From positions 59,510,487-59,574,486 of the forward strand of contig CM069433.1 in the NCBI GenBank assembly GCA_035610365.1: a stretch of DNA of 64,000 nucleotides, in the 5' to 3' direction. The notes beneath the pieces were generated by a model. That model saw only the letters and a list, made by a program, of their open reading frames with translations. It made no database searches and had not been told where the DNA came from. This document shows positions 46,600 to 57,589 of the stretch, one piece after another; position 1 is the stretch's first letter, and every line of letters starts with the position of its first letter. The translations under genes and the position numbers were made by a program. Origin of the DNA: Aquatica leii (lineage: Eukaryota > Arthropoda > Insecta > Coleoptera > Lampyridae).

Positions 46600-47816
46600 T
46601 ATTTAGTTATTGTTTATAGTGCAGTTGTGGTAGATTTTAAATGTGACACTAGTACTATCACTTGCCAAAATTGAAATAGGCGGTACTTGTTGCTCAGTAA
46701 GGATATTTTCATTAAGAATTATTGCACTATCAGTCCCAATTCTTTTTTCTGTAGTAGGATTGGAGAGATTGAACATTCTGAATTGGTAGTACAGATTCAC
46801 TTACGGCAGTTGAAGTGGAAGCAACTGACTGATACTGATTGGATAACATATGTGCCACCGTACTTTTTTTAAAAAGAGGCTTCAACATATCCCTCCGCAA
46901 CCGATTATGATTTCTAGCCTTCGTGCTTTTTAATTGGAAACAAATCACCTCCCTGATTTGCAAGGTGTGATTCAGAAGAGCGACGGAAACAGTGGCCAGT
47001 ATATGTTTCATAATTTGACTATTTTATGAATTTAGCAATGTTTTTAGGAACTTTACCAATTTTATTAATTCCAATTGGAGATAGGGTACATTTACCTCTA
47101 CGATAAGGTAAAAACAATCTATCGTGCAAAGTGTGAGGTGGTCGCAGCTCAGCGTATATCTTAATGAGAGCAATCCAAGATACCTCTGTTATAAGGAATA
47201 CACGAAATATGTTATTTTTGCTTGCGAAAACAATTATCTCTATTCTATCAGATTTGAACTTAATATTGTTTAACCTCATATAAGTCAACTCATCTCGTCT
47301 ACAAGCTCCGCAATACCCTATAATTAATTTAACCTGAAATAAATTATTGAATATTGCATCTTAAAAGTGTAAATCGGGATATTACTTTCATTGCCAAAAA
47401 CTGTAATCATCAGCGTTACTGATAAACTTAATGATGTCCTCGGACTGTAAAAAACTTGATTTTTTTGGCTGATAATTTTCCTGCTTTTTCAAATAGGCGG
47501 TTAGTTTTAAATACTGCAAAACGTCAATATTATTATAAATCGAGTTTGGAATAACTTGACCACATTGTAGATGACTTTTTTGTTTTACTCGTTACTTCAA
47601 AATAAGTCAATACAATGTTTTCAGTCAGATCGTTCACATTATTGTCATCATACCAGGTACAAAACTTTTGATATTCTTTTTCATATTAGGTTTGGATTTA
47701 GTGGGTAATAATTTCTGAATTGCGTTATTGGCAATTTCGCGTAACTCAGAAGGAGTGCAGGAAAGTTCAACAAAATCCTGTGCAGAGCACATTCTTGGGA
47801 ACAAAAGCATAAACAA
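46600..47816 (-). pseudogene. Crypton-type tyrosine recombinase pseudogene
   Basis: The minus-strand pieces lie in order. An N-terminal ELREIANNAIQKLLPTKS (47765-47710) passes through a one-base slip to FCTWYDDNNVNDLTENIVLT, then KKSSTMWSSYSKL. YLKLTAYLKKQENYQPKK and SEDIIKFISNADDYSF (to 47390) are the core-binding part. After a likely intron comes VKLIIGYCGACRRDELTYMR (47330-47275), with the first catalytic Arg. PYRRGKCTLSPIGINKIGKV precedes GHCFRRSS (46997-46975), the His-x-x-Arg box. Finally SVAEGYVEA (46902-46878) carries the nucleophilic Tyr. The Trp expected before it is TAG and a second stop follows, and frames slip at several points. The Ser/Thr-rich tail beyond 46870 is unassigned. 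Cryptons are YR-encoding DNA transposons that also gave rise to host genes. Confidence 0.85.
47334..47385 (-). other. Probable 52-bp intron in the Crypton gene
   Basis: On the minus strand the sequence reads AAA|GTAATATCC, ending with TTTATTTCAG|GTTAAA. Removing it joins the core-binding block directly to the Arg-box block (apart from one upstream frameshift). The length is typical of small insect introns. Confidence 0.7.
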
Positions 47817-50339
47817 ACTAATGAAATTTAAATATTTACTTTTATATTAAAAATAAACAGTTTTTATATATTTCTTATTATTTAATTAACAATCGCGTTT
47901 TCAAATTGTGACCAACTAAAATACATCAAAAATTGCTGCTATACATATATTATAATTTCTGTCAGAAATAAATATTAATCAAAGTGAAATAGAGAAAATA
48001 GTATGAAAAAATCTTGTTACAATTCTTTTTTGTAACACTTGTTTGACAACATACTATTTCTGCTTTAGATCGTACAATTTTTCAGTTTCGGTTTTTTATA
48101 GTTAAAAAATATAATACTAAAATTGTTTTAGTTATTAATTGTTACTACTGTTTACTATAAATACAATAAGGGATAACCATTAGAACTAGAAAATTGGGTG
48201 CTTGGCATGATGTAGGTGTGGGTGCAAAATTGTAAGCCCTTTCTCTCTAGCTAACGGGTGAAAAAAAACTTGGCTTATTGTTTTAATAAAAAAAAAATAA
48301 AACATACGAATAATAAGTAACAAATTGCAGTAATCAAGTACTTAAATATAATTTAAAAAATGTAATTTAAAATGTAATTATTCAGCTCTTAAATCACGTT
48401 GAAAGAATTTTTGTTAAGATGCATATTGGCGCTAAAATAATAAAAATGATTTACTATACTCTATATTAACTGCCAGTACTTCTGGGAAATTGAATATAGC
48501 TAACATTTGATTTCTTTGTTATATTTTATAGCTTTTATATAAAAATTAATTAATTTTTGCGCAAGCAAGCAAGCATTATAGAATGTGAATATAGACGCAT
48601 TCGCACGTTAGGTACTACTACTACTACTTTTGCTGCACGGCATAACAAGAAGGTAATAGTGAAAAAGTTTACAAGAATCTAACTTTAACTTAATTTTTTT
48701 CATATATAATAATCTAAAAAAATATTATAAGAAAGACAGTGACAGACAACTATTGGCACAGCCAAAATTAACCAAAAATTTAAAAAAAATGTATTTATAT
48801 TTTATTATTACTATCTTAAAAATGCAAGAATTAAATACTTTTGTAGAAAAAATGTTAACGGTTAGCTCCAAATGTAAGCATGTTGAACCTAACGGAAATT
48901 TTTAATTTTAGACGACAGTGTACTAAAGATTTAATTAAAACATGTTAAAAATGGAAAACGATATTCTTAAGCATTGGTAACAAATGGAAAACTACCTAAA
49001 GTTTTAGGTCGTTGCATGATGGACTTTCTGGTAATCATCATATTAAAAAAATATGCTTAAAAAAATCAAGAAAGCGTCTATTAGATGAATTGTACAGAAG
49101 ATGAAATATACCCATAAAAATACATTTCAATTAAAAACGATTTATTTAAAGTTACTTTAAACGTAAAATATCTATCAATCGAAAATCACACAATAACATC
49201 TATACTCACATGAAAAAATTAAAAATTAGAAAAATAAATATTTCAACAAGAAAGTATGCATCCAAAGCAATTTTTAAACACAAACAATATCGAGATTAGT
49301 ACACACTTTTTTTTAATAGTTGGAAGTAACTGTGCAAATAAAAAATTAAAAAATGTTTTTATTTATGAAGTTTGTATCAACTATCAGTAAACACATAAAA
49401 GAACGTTTTGTAATTTACTTTAGTAAACACAAATTCATTTATCGATTACATTTTACCTACTACAATTTAGAACCCACAGGAAACTGTTTTTCTGATAAAA
49501 CTAAACAGCCTAACTTTGGTTGTAAGTGTTAATACTGCCATTAAACTGTATCAAAACTGTAAATTGTTTTAAGAAAAACGTTCTGTTACAAGAACGTTTG
49601 TGAGTGTTTAAGAAATAGTTTTACTAAAAGTTTGACCAGAACAATCATTTTGTTACACGCTAGTGTTTTAGACATTATGAAAAATAAAAAACATTTTGAT
49701 TTCTGCGATTTAAAGTAAGAATTTTTTTACTTATGTAAAAAACAATAGTTAAATTGAGTGTAATTTTATTAGAGCAAAGCAAAACAAAGTTGGATGAAAT
49801 ATTTTATAATATAAAAGTTTAGAAAAAGCAGTTTTTATTTTATGAGTAGTAGTTTAACAATAATAAGAAATGTTTTAAATAACACAAACATTATTTAATA
49901 TTTTTTTAAAACTAAATTGTGTATTCCGGTAAAGTTTTTTATTATTTGACATTCAAGTTAACAAAATTATAATAAATTATATATATATTAAAATAATTAA
50001 CAGAACAATCAATGTTAAATTGCTTAACCGCGGATAATACTTACAAATTTTCACTATTAAAATAATGCAATGCATCTTTAGGTTAGTTTAGAACAATTGT
50101 GAAACACCACATAACAGACAGTGCACTAGTTGTAATTCACAGACTTAATCATTTACATAATTTCTATATTATCGCTTTATCTTTATAAACGTATAAAGAT
50201 CTCTAATAGTGTTTCATAGTACGTGTCACTTCTTAGAGCAATTTTTCTTGTTACTTGCTTTATTAGAACAAAATTGAAACGTGTAAATTAAGTAGAGCTA
50301 TTAGTTTGTATTATACTTAGTATAGTTATATTAAAATAA
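47817..50339. other. AT-rich intergenic DNA
   Basis: No coding trace in 2.5 kb. There is a short (TAC)n run near 48613-48629 and a GCAAGCAAGCAAGC string near 48561. Confidence 0.45.
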
Positions 50340-50933
50340 GGTAGGTTGACAGTAGCGGCAGTAGCTGGTAACCGGTTCAGAATGCGAGAACGATTGTGAG
50401 AGCAACGTTCTTGCAGTCTGCAAGAGAACAGACGGTACCAAGAGTTGCTGCAAACCGCACCTGAACGGCTATTTTAGCTTAAGGCTAACCCGTTTGGAAA
50501 TGACTATTATTGCAGTAATTGTCAGTGGCTTGAGTTAATATATTGAGCACGTGCGAATGTGCAACTTGTTGCATGTCCGGTTGGTTCGATCTACTCAAAC
50601 CATTGCCTATGCTCACGTGCGTTTTCGGAACAAAGCATAAACTATAATTATGTTCGTGTTAACATTAGTGAAAGTTGTGGTTTACTGGTGTGCTTTGCAT
50701 AATATTGTGTAGTCTGTGATTTGTTCATTAATTTGGATAGTACAATGACAGAATTAATTACGCGGCATTCTACAGGCTTCTTGGTTGATTAGTTAGTGTA
50801 TCGGGCACGTGTTAAATACTAATATTGTCTACATATATATACAATTATACAAGATCAAAGTAAGGTGTAGATAACGATATGCTACCGTCTGAATCGTACG
50901 TGACCTTTGTGGATGCTATTCCTAGGATTAAAT
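50340..50933 (+). promoter_or_regulatory. Candidate promoter/5' UTR with three E-boxes and a Grainyhead-type site
   Basis: This stretch is clearly GC-richer than its surroundings and free of transposon traces. CACGTG occurs at 50548-50553, 50614-50619 and 50806-50811. The first two sit in mirrored contexts (GAGCACGTGCG and GCTCACGTGCG). AACCGGTT, the Grainyhead/CP2 core, is at 50370-50377. bHLH regulators such as Clock/Cycle, Myc/Max and USF bind CACGTG. Two short upstream frames occur: 50744-50791 and 50879-50965 (28 codons, overlapping the coding start below). No convincing TATA box or initiator could be fixed. Direction is inferred from the donor that follows. Confidence 0.5.
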
Positions 50934-50972
50934 ATGCCGGAAGGGATTCTTCGTACATTTTCTGAAATACAG
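50934..50972 (+). CDS. Candidate first coding exon (13 codons) ending in a strong splice donor
   Basis: ATG at 50934 opens MPEGILRTFSEIQ and runs, with no stop, exactly to ATACAG|GTAAGCG. The exon ends in phase 0 at 50972. The donor fits the consensus at nearly every position. The 28-codon frame from 50879 overlaps it and stops at 50963-50965, so it would act as an upstream frame if transcribed. I do not recognise the peptide. No following exon is visible in the window, so the next exon would have to lie more than 13 kb away, or the exon could be non-coding. Confidence is limited because a 13-codon frame is short. Confidence 0.4.
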
Positions 50973-51344
50973 GTAAGCGAATATTCTAAAGGATAAATTT
51001 GTTTTGGTTATCTTTACATATCTTCTATATTTCTCATACAAACTGCCTGTGGTAGCATGAGAACTTAAACTATTTGTCTCCTTTTAGAAGATACAGATTT
51101 ACTCTTATTTAAAAGATATTTATGTATTAATAGTTTGTTTACATGCCTAACTAAACTAAGGATTGTATATTTTTCAAATACTTTAATAAATTTTATTGCA
51201 TTTATAAACAAACACTTAAATTTTTATTTACTTATAAAAATATGGTTATATTTTTATTAATAAAATTAATTTTAAAGACTGTTTACAATTCACTTTGAAA
51301 TATTTAAGTAAAACTACTTTTCTGCTGTCATTTGCTAGCGTCTT

Positions 51345-52060
51345 ACATTTGACCACTTTCTATTACTAAATATCTTTTTTTAAAAACACCGTTTAACACA
51401 GTTTTTATAATTATGTTGTTTTAAAGTGATAACCTACTTAATTAACAAAACTTTTGTTTTAGAATTTCCATTATGTTTGGTTTCTTCCTTAAATTAAACT
51501 TTTAACAAATAATTTATAATTTGATTAAATTAAGAAGTATGCACGTGATCATCAAACAAACCGTAAAAACGAAGTTATAGTAAAATATTTCATAATGTTA
51601 AAAACCAATTGTTCTAATATTAAAACATGTATGTACATTGTTATAGAAAGTTTAAATTTTAAAATTTTATAATACCGATGAGTTTTGTGATGTTTTTTGA
51701 ACATGTTATTAAAGTCATTAAAAGTTATGTACATATTTGACGTACATATATACATTATTGCATATTGTTCTAAATCAAATGATTATTAAAGATACATAAT
51801 TTTTACAAAATTAATAATTACTTTACTGCAACTTTATGTAATAATTTACGAGTTTTATTATTTTGTAAAGTAAAAGTTTTATATCTACATATAACAAAAC
51901 AATTAAATAAACAAAACAATATGGTACAGTTGCATGTGTCTAAAAAAAGTATAAAAAACAAATAATTATTGAATCATTACAAAATATTTTAATACCGATG
52001 TACAAAGTTTCTAAGTTAACATGTTTTGATGCATTGCGTAAACAGACAATTGCTTTTAAT
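51345..52060 (+). repeat. Duplicated unit, copy 1 (about 0.7 kb)
   Basis: The unit consists of part A (51345-51525, TTTCTATTACTAAATATC onwards) and part B (51530-52045, AAGAAGTATGCACGTGATCA to GCATTGCGTAAACA). Part A recurs at 52066-52235 immediately after part B, and part B recurs at 53545-54035. The minus-strand 67-codon frame at 51755-51552 lies in part B and is nearly identical to that at 53769-53566. It is Met/Tyr/Ile-rich, has no known domain, and its conservation follows from the duplication. Confidence 0.8.
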
Positions 52061-52239
52061 AGCATTTTCTATTACCAAATATCTTTTTTTAAAAATACCG
52101 TTTAACACAGTTTTTATAATTATGTTGTTTTAAAGTGATAACCTACTTAATTAACAAAACTTTTGTTTTAGAATTGCCATTATGTTTGGTTTCTACCTTA
52201 AATTAAACTTTTAACTAATGATTTTAGAATTTGATTAAA

Positions 52240-53543
52240 AGCAGTTATAAAAATAAAAAATAGAAAATACTAGCTGTTTTTACCTAAAATTTTAATTGTC
52301 AAATAAATAAAACAGGAAACAGTTTTTACATAAAAAAATTAAGAATATAAGAAAATATTAACTTTATTTTGTATCAATATGAAAACAGTCAAACCAGCCT
52401 AGGTTATAGGTGTAGATAATTACCGTTTACGTTCGACAATAAATCCCAACAATACACTGTAATACTGTTAGTTTAATTTTCATTAATGAATTAATTACCG
52501 GATTTTATTTATTTAATTTGTAAGTAGCGACTTGCAATTAAATATTATAAGAAAAAACATAATAACATACTTATAACATGTGCAGTAGCACATAGGCTTT
52601 ATAACATATAAATAATTAATTATCAGAATCTTGACTTTTTTTAAAACCGGTTCTTCCACGTGAAGGGTAGGCACTAATCAGTAAAAATAAACTTGATTCG
52701 CTGTTTCAAATATAACCAAATATAGCTAATTTATTTTGTTGATTGGTGCTTACTCTCTACGTTGAAAAGCCTGCTTGAAGAAAAAAATCAAAATTATAAT
52801 AAATGTTTAGAACTATTACTCTTGCCATGTAGTAAGTTAAATAAGTATTAACACATATATATACTTTTAGTAAAAAATTAATTATTTTGCTTCAGTAACG
52901 AGAAACGCATGTATTAAGGTACGCTGTTAACAAATTCTTTAACAAACGTTGAGGGAATCCGGTAGAGGTAGTTGCACTTAATTCTTTTTTTTCACAGTTT
53001 TGTTATCTAGCAATCTAAATGCAACTCGTTATTAAAAAAAATAATATAAATAAGTTTGCAGAAAAATATAAAAACATGAATTAAATAGAGGACGCATATG
53101 ATTACAGTTAAAAAACAAAAACTAATAAAACCATTAAATCTGCATCAACGTCTATTTTAAACTTAAAAGTTAAGTTATGTTTTAGTATAAATAATTTTTG
53201 AACGTAATAACAAATGTTCATTCTTTATGTAATAATACAAATTACGTCTACTAAATGGATACTAAATTATTAAGCAGATGACATATTGCGTATTCACGTA
53301 TACGAACACAAAACATTGTCAAATAAACAACAATGTAGTTTTTTTTTATCAATATACTACCTGTATCTCTTCTGTAGGATTGATATAATTGGTATGTATC
53401 TGTAATTATATTCAAGAAAAGGAATTAAATGAAACTTAATTTTTTTATGGTAAACTAAAAGTATTTATTCAAAATTAATGTTGCATCAACAGTTTAAAGT
53501 AGTTCAAATCTATCAAATACTAAGATTTAAATACAGATGTAAA
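52240..53543. mobile_element. Insertion within the second duplicated unit, family unknown
   Basis: Its limits are set by comparison of the two copies: GATTAAA on the left, AACTAAGAAGTATG on the right. No coding capacity. No obvious terminal inverted repeats at the limits. It contains an imperfect palindrome at 52645-52780. Confidence 0.45.
52645..52780. repeat. Imperfect palindrome containing AACCGGTT and CACGTG
   Basis: The left half, running from CCGGTTCTTCCACGTGAAGG through TAGGCACTAATCA, pairs with the reverse complement of TTGATTGGTGCTTACTCTCT onwards to CAGGC-type sequence at 52740-52775. AACCGGTT (52645-52652) and CACGTG (52657-52662) are only 4 bases apart. Confidence 0.5.
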
Positions 53544-54035
53544 CTAAGAAGTATGTACGTGATCCTCAAACAAACCGTAAAAACGAAGTTATAGTGAAAT
53601 ATTTCATAATGTTAAGTACCAATTGTTCTAATATTAATACATGTATGTACATTGTTATAGAAACTTTAAATTTTAAAATTCTATAATACCGATGAGTTTT
53701 GTGATGTTTTTTGAACATGTTATTGAAGTCATTAAAAGTTATGTACATATTTGACGTACATATATACATTATTGCATATTGTTTTAATTCAAATAATTAT
53801 TAACAATTAATTTACCGCAACTTTATGTAAAAATATAGAAATTTTATTATTTTATGAGGCAAAAGTTTTATATCTAAACATAAAAAAACAATCAAATAAA
53901 CAAAACATTATGGTACAGTTGCATGTGTATAAAAAAAGTATAATTAAAATAAATAGTTATTGAATTATTACAAAATATTTTAATATCGATGTACAAAGTT
54001 TCTAAGTTAACATGTTTTGCTGCATTGCGTAAACA

Positions 54036-54530
54036 AAAACATATCTATACGCTTATATAAAAACAAGTCTTAACATAATAATTAAAAGTATGATGCAAGT
54101 TTTGAATAAGTAAATCTCAAAGGTCGGTAATAGATTTAATAGTTCAAAAAGCAAAAAACTTAGATAAAAGAAAACTAAGAAGAAAAATAACTTCAGGAGT
54201 AGAGTATATTTAGAATAACAATAAGCACAATTGCAACAAACAAATAACCTGAAAACAAAAATAGACAAAAAAAGTTAAGAGAATTATTGTGATGAGTTAA
54301 ATTAAATTTTTTTTTTAAGATTTGGTCTAAAGTGTCTTAGTTTAAAGATATTTGCAATTAAAACTTTCAGGCGTGCCCTGATATCTAAACAAATGGAAAT
54401 TGTTAGTGTTTGCTTTAATTTTTCACACAAAATGTATTTTGTGTACACGATCACGTTTATCTTCCGTTGCAACTAAAACAAGACTTCAAATAAATGAATG
54501 CAAAATTCGACAATTTACTTTATTTCTGCC
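54036..54530. other. AT-rich spacer before the RT element
   Basis: No feature recognised; the 63- and 71-codon frames are compositional. Confidence 0.4.
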
Positions 54531-56045
54531 TAATAATAATAATAATAATAATCATCATTTATTGCCTTTAGATCATACAGCTATGATATGAGGACTAGTC
54601 ATAAGTATTGTAACAATTTAACCTTAGTTATTACATAATTTCTCAAATTCAGTTATTGAATAACAGCAGTTATGCAATAACATTTTATTGATTTCATTTT
54701 TAAATTTTATAATATTATGTGCTTTAATGGTAAGTGGCAAATTATTGTATAGTGTAATTGATAAGTACACAAAATTATTGTGATACAATTCGGTTCGATG
54801 TTGAGGTAATGCAAGGGAATTCATTTCTTTAAATCGAGTATCGTATCTCTTGTTAACATCCGTAACTTTTAATAGTTTGTTATAATTTTGTTTAGCATAT
54901 AATAAACATTGAACAATATATAGCGATGGCAAGGGTAATATGCCAAGTTTTTTAAAAAGTGGTCGGCATGAAGTAGTTCGAGTTTTTTTCATGATAGCTC
55001 TTATTATTCTTTTTTGTAACGTAAAGACTCTTTTCGCGTTACTCGAATTTCCCCAACATATAATACCGTATTGCAGACGTGACTGTACATAGCCAAAATA
55101 AAGCAGCTTTAAAACATCCACAGTTACAAAATTTCTTAATCTAATTATCAGGTAACATGTTTGATTAATGCACTTGATTACATAATCACAATGCTGTGCA
55201 AATGTTAATTTCTGATCAAAGTATGCACCCAAAAATTTGACACTATTGGTACTTATTACATCTATTTCATTGTAAGGATGATTTGATAATGTATGGTGTA
55301 TGATGCTAGTTTTATCCGAGTTAAGTACCAACGCATTATTTTGAGCCCATACTTTGACAGATTGTTTACAATTAGCAATTCTATTTAACACATTTTTAAC
55401 ATCGGTGTCTGTTATTATGCAAGATAAATCGTCTGCATATTGTACGATTTCAACTTCCTTTAATGTTTTGCATAAATCGTTACTGTATATAATAAAAAGG
55501 ACAGGACCCAAAATGCTTCCTTGAGGTACACCCCTTTTAAGCCATTTATTTTCTGATATTATACCATTCCAGCAAACACATTGAGATCTGCCTTTTACAT
55601 AACTTTTAATCCAATCAAGTGGTTTACCACGTATCCCATACATGAACAACTTATTAAAGAGTACATCATGGTGTACTGTGTCAAATGCTTTTGAAAAGTC
55701 AAAGTTAACGCTGGCTACCTTTTTTTTCTTTTCTAAAGCTTCAGTTATAACTTCAAATGCTTTTGTTAAAGCATTTGTAGTAGACAATCCTTTACGAAAT
55801 CCAAATTGAGATTTTTCAATAATATTAAATGTATTTAAAAAATTGTTTAGTTGGTGTAAAAAAGATTTTTCAAAAACTTTTGAAAACACAGACAACACAG
55901 AAATAGGACGGTAGTTTGATATAAGTGAAGTGTTGTTCTTTTTATGTATTGGAATAACTTTTGCTACTTTTAAACTAGCAGGAAATTTGCCTTCTACAAA
56001 AGAAGCATTTATAATTTCACACATTGGTATGTTGTTAATGAATTT
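54531..56045 (-). mobile_element. 5'-truncated non-LTR retrotransposon with (ATT)n tail
   Basis: The element runs from an abrupt 5' limit near 56045 to a 3' tail of seven or so ATT units (54552-54531 on the minus strand). A microsatellite tail rather than poly(A), together with the RT type, points to the CR1/Jockey group in the broad sense. Truncation at the 5' side is the normal result of target-primed reverse transcription. A target duplication was not evident by eye. Confidence 0.75.
54624..56024 (-). CDS. Non-LTR reverse transcriptase, open C-terminal 466 codons
   Basis: This is an uninterrupted frame, the only long one in the window. Fingers begin at residues 22-50 (VIPIHKKNNTSLISNYRPIS). 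The FGFRKGLST block is at 74-82, and FDFSKAFDTVHHD (first catalytic Asp at 109) at 108-120. GVPQGSILGPVLF is at 165-177, and the palm YADD at 196-199 supplies the other two Asp residues. KFLGAYFD and the thumb follow, then SRLQYGIICWGNS and a complete C-terminus. It copies element RNA into DNA at a nicked target. The listed Met is internal: sequence coding for the domain start and the whole endonuclease is missing upstream of about 56045. The intact frame implies a relatively recent insertion. Without its endonuclease it could not mobilise independently. Confidence 0.93.
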   Translation of the reverse strand: MCEIINASFVEGKFPASLKVAKVIPIHKKNNTSLISNYRPISVLSVFSKVFEKSFLHQLNNFLNTFNIIEKSQFGFRKGLSTTNALTKAFEVITEALEKKKKVASVNFDFSKAFDTVHHDVLFNKLFMYGIRGKPLDWIKSYVKGRSQCVCWNGIISENKWLKRGVPQGSILGPVLFIIYSNDLCKTLKEVEIVQYADDLSCIITDTDVKNVLNRIANCKQSVKVWAQNNALVLNSDKTSIIHHTLSNHPYNEIDVISTNSVKFLGAYFDQKLTFAQHCDYVIKCINQTCYLIIRLRNFVTVDVLKLLYFGYVQSRLQYGIICWGNSSNAKRVFTLQKRIIRAIMKKTRTTSCRPLFKKLGILPLPSLYIVQCLLYAKQNYNKLLKVTDVNKRYDTRFKEMNSLALPQHRTELYHNNFVYLSITLYNNLPLTIKAHNIIKFKNEINKMLLHNCCYSITEFEKLCNN

Positions 56046-57589
56046 TTTCAGTTAATGCTAAATGATTCGTGTGAACGTATTTTTCTATTTTACTTTGTTG
56101 GTCATGTCGATTATTAGAATGGCCACACGTACATACTAGATTGTAATCACAATTAATATTAAACTTTTTTGTGTGTCACCTACTTATCGGGTGCGCTTTG
56201 ATTCTTGATACTTTGATTTTCGCATTCTCAAAGTTAAATCTAATAAAGTGAAGTCATTCCTTCGTTAAATTTAGAAGTTAGATTGATTAGAGCACGTAGA
56301 TGTGCGAGTTGTTGTCCCGACAAAGGGCGTAACTTAGTTTGGACCTGTGATAACCCATGTAATATTGTTTGCCCCGTTTATGTAACTATACTTATATACT
56401 GCTTTCATCTTCAGCTACTTCTGTGATACAATAAATATATACACAGAATGTGTTATTACTTCTGTCGTGTTATTTGTTCTTTTCCAGCTACGGGTAGAGT
56501 TAGACGAACTCTCCCTAATTTAACCCTTCATCGTCTTGGCGCCTTTTTAGCTTTTATCTATAATTTAGCATCACAAAGCCTGCGATTCCCTCTCCGGGAA
56601 AACTATGTTAGCCGTTGCCTTTTTTTTGTTGCGTAACAACTTACGAGTTCAACAGTTAACCGACGTTGATATTAAACCGCACCAACAAAAAACTTTACAG
56701 TTTAGACTCTGACTTTAGTGCCAAAATAGTATTTTCAGATAAGTGTTGTTTTACATGAAATGAAGTCTAAATTTTTACAACACGCATGTTCAAAATCAAG
56801 AAAATTCTTATTAAATTCAACAAAGTAATTTTTAGTGGCGGTTTGTTTTAATGTTTGGACGGGCATGTTAAAAGAACTAAAAATCAAATTTTTGCGGCAG
56901 CAAATCCAATTAGACCCAATAGGCAATTATTTATGCCAGTAACGAACAATTTTTGTCGATGTTCAGGCGTTTGTGTTTTGTCCAATAGAAGACATTTTGA
57001 ACATTTACTATAACTTTAAGATAACAAAATCTGAATTAAGTTTAACCACAGTAATTTAATTAATGCAATATGTTTTAATGGAATATTATTTTGACAATTT
57101 CTGCTAATTTTCTAATTTTACCAACTAAAACAACAACCCGTTAATCAAATACATACTGCACATTTATCGTTATTTAACATTTTTATGAGAAAGCAAAACG
57201 CTTTATATTTGAGTTTGAGCTTTTTATTTTCTCTAATAAAAGGCAACTAAATCTTAGTTAATACTAAATTACCTATACTTAGAGTTACTGAAAGAGCGAG
57301 TTGTTTGCACGTTTGTCCCCTTTCTCTCATACACTTTATTTTCGAATACGCACGATGTAAAGCAACACTTTAATAATTTGTAGTCACATTAATGTTTATT
57401 AGCTAACTTTATAAAATTATTTCTTATGAGATAAACTTTAAATCTCTCTACCGAACACACTATAATTAAAGTTTCTAGTTTATATGAATGGTATTTCAAC
57501 TCTTTTTAAGTTATTTTTCTATTAAATAACTAATGAGATGTATTTTACTATCGTTTTGTTGTCTACGGGTTTAAAAAATACTAATTTAT
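56046..57589. other. Intergenic stretch, possible decayed LTR
   Basis: From 56180 to 56640 the sequence is GC-richer, with AATAAA near 56430 and a pyrimidine-rich CTTTTCCAG 3'-splice-like site at 56479-56487. A 62-codon frame at 56448-56636 is unrecognised. It could be an LTR or a host exon, but no partner was found. The remainder is AT-rich. Confidence 0.3.

Larger units (their letters stand above)
52062..54035 (+). repeat. Duplicated unit, copy 2, interrupted by 1.3 kb
   Basis: Part A (52066-52235) and part B (53545-54035) match copy 1 closely but are separated by about 1.3 kb absent from copy 1, where the two parts are adjacent. This marks 52240-53543 as an insertion after the duplication, or a deletion from copy 1. 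Confidence 0.75.

Noticed and set aside
48613-48629. (TAC)n run as an origin or regulatory repeat
   Set aside because: Short simple-sequence repeat, expected by chance in a eukaryotic genome.
51552-53769. Two nearly identical 67-codon minus-strand frames as a conserved gene pair
   Set aside because: Conservation is explained by the DNA-level duplication, composition is biased, and there is no domain.
56180-56640. LTR or host exon
   Set aside because: AATAAA and a 3'-splice-like site are present, but no paired LTR, donor or recognisable protein.
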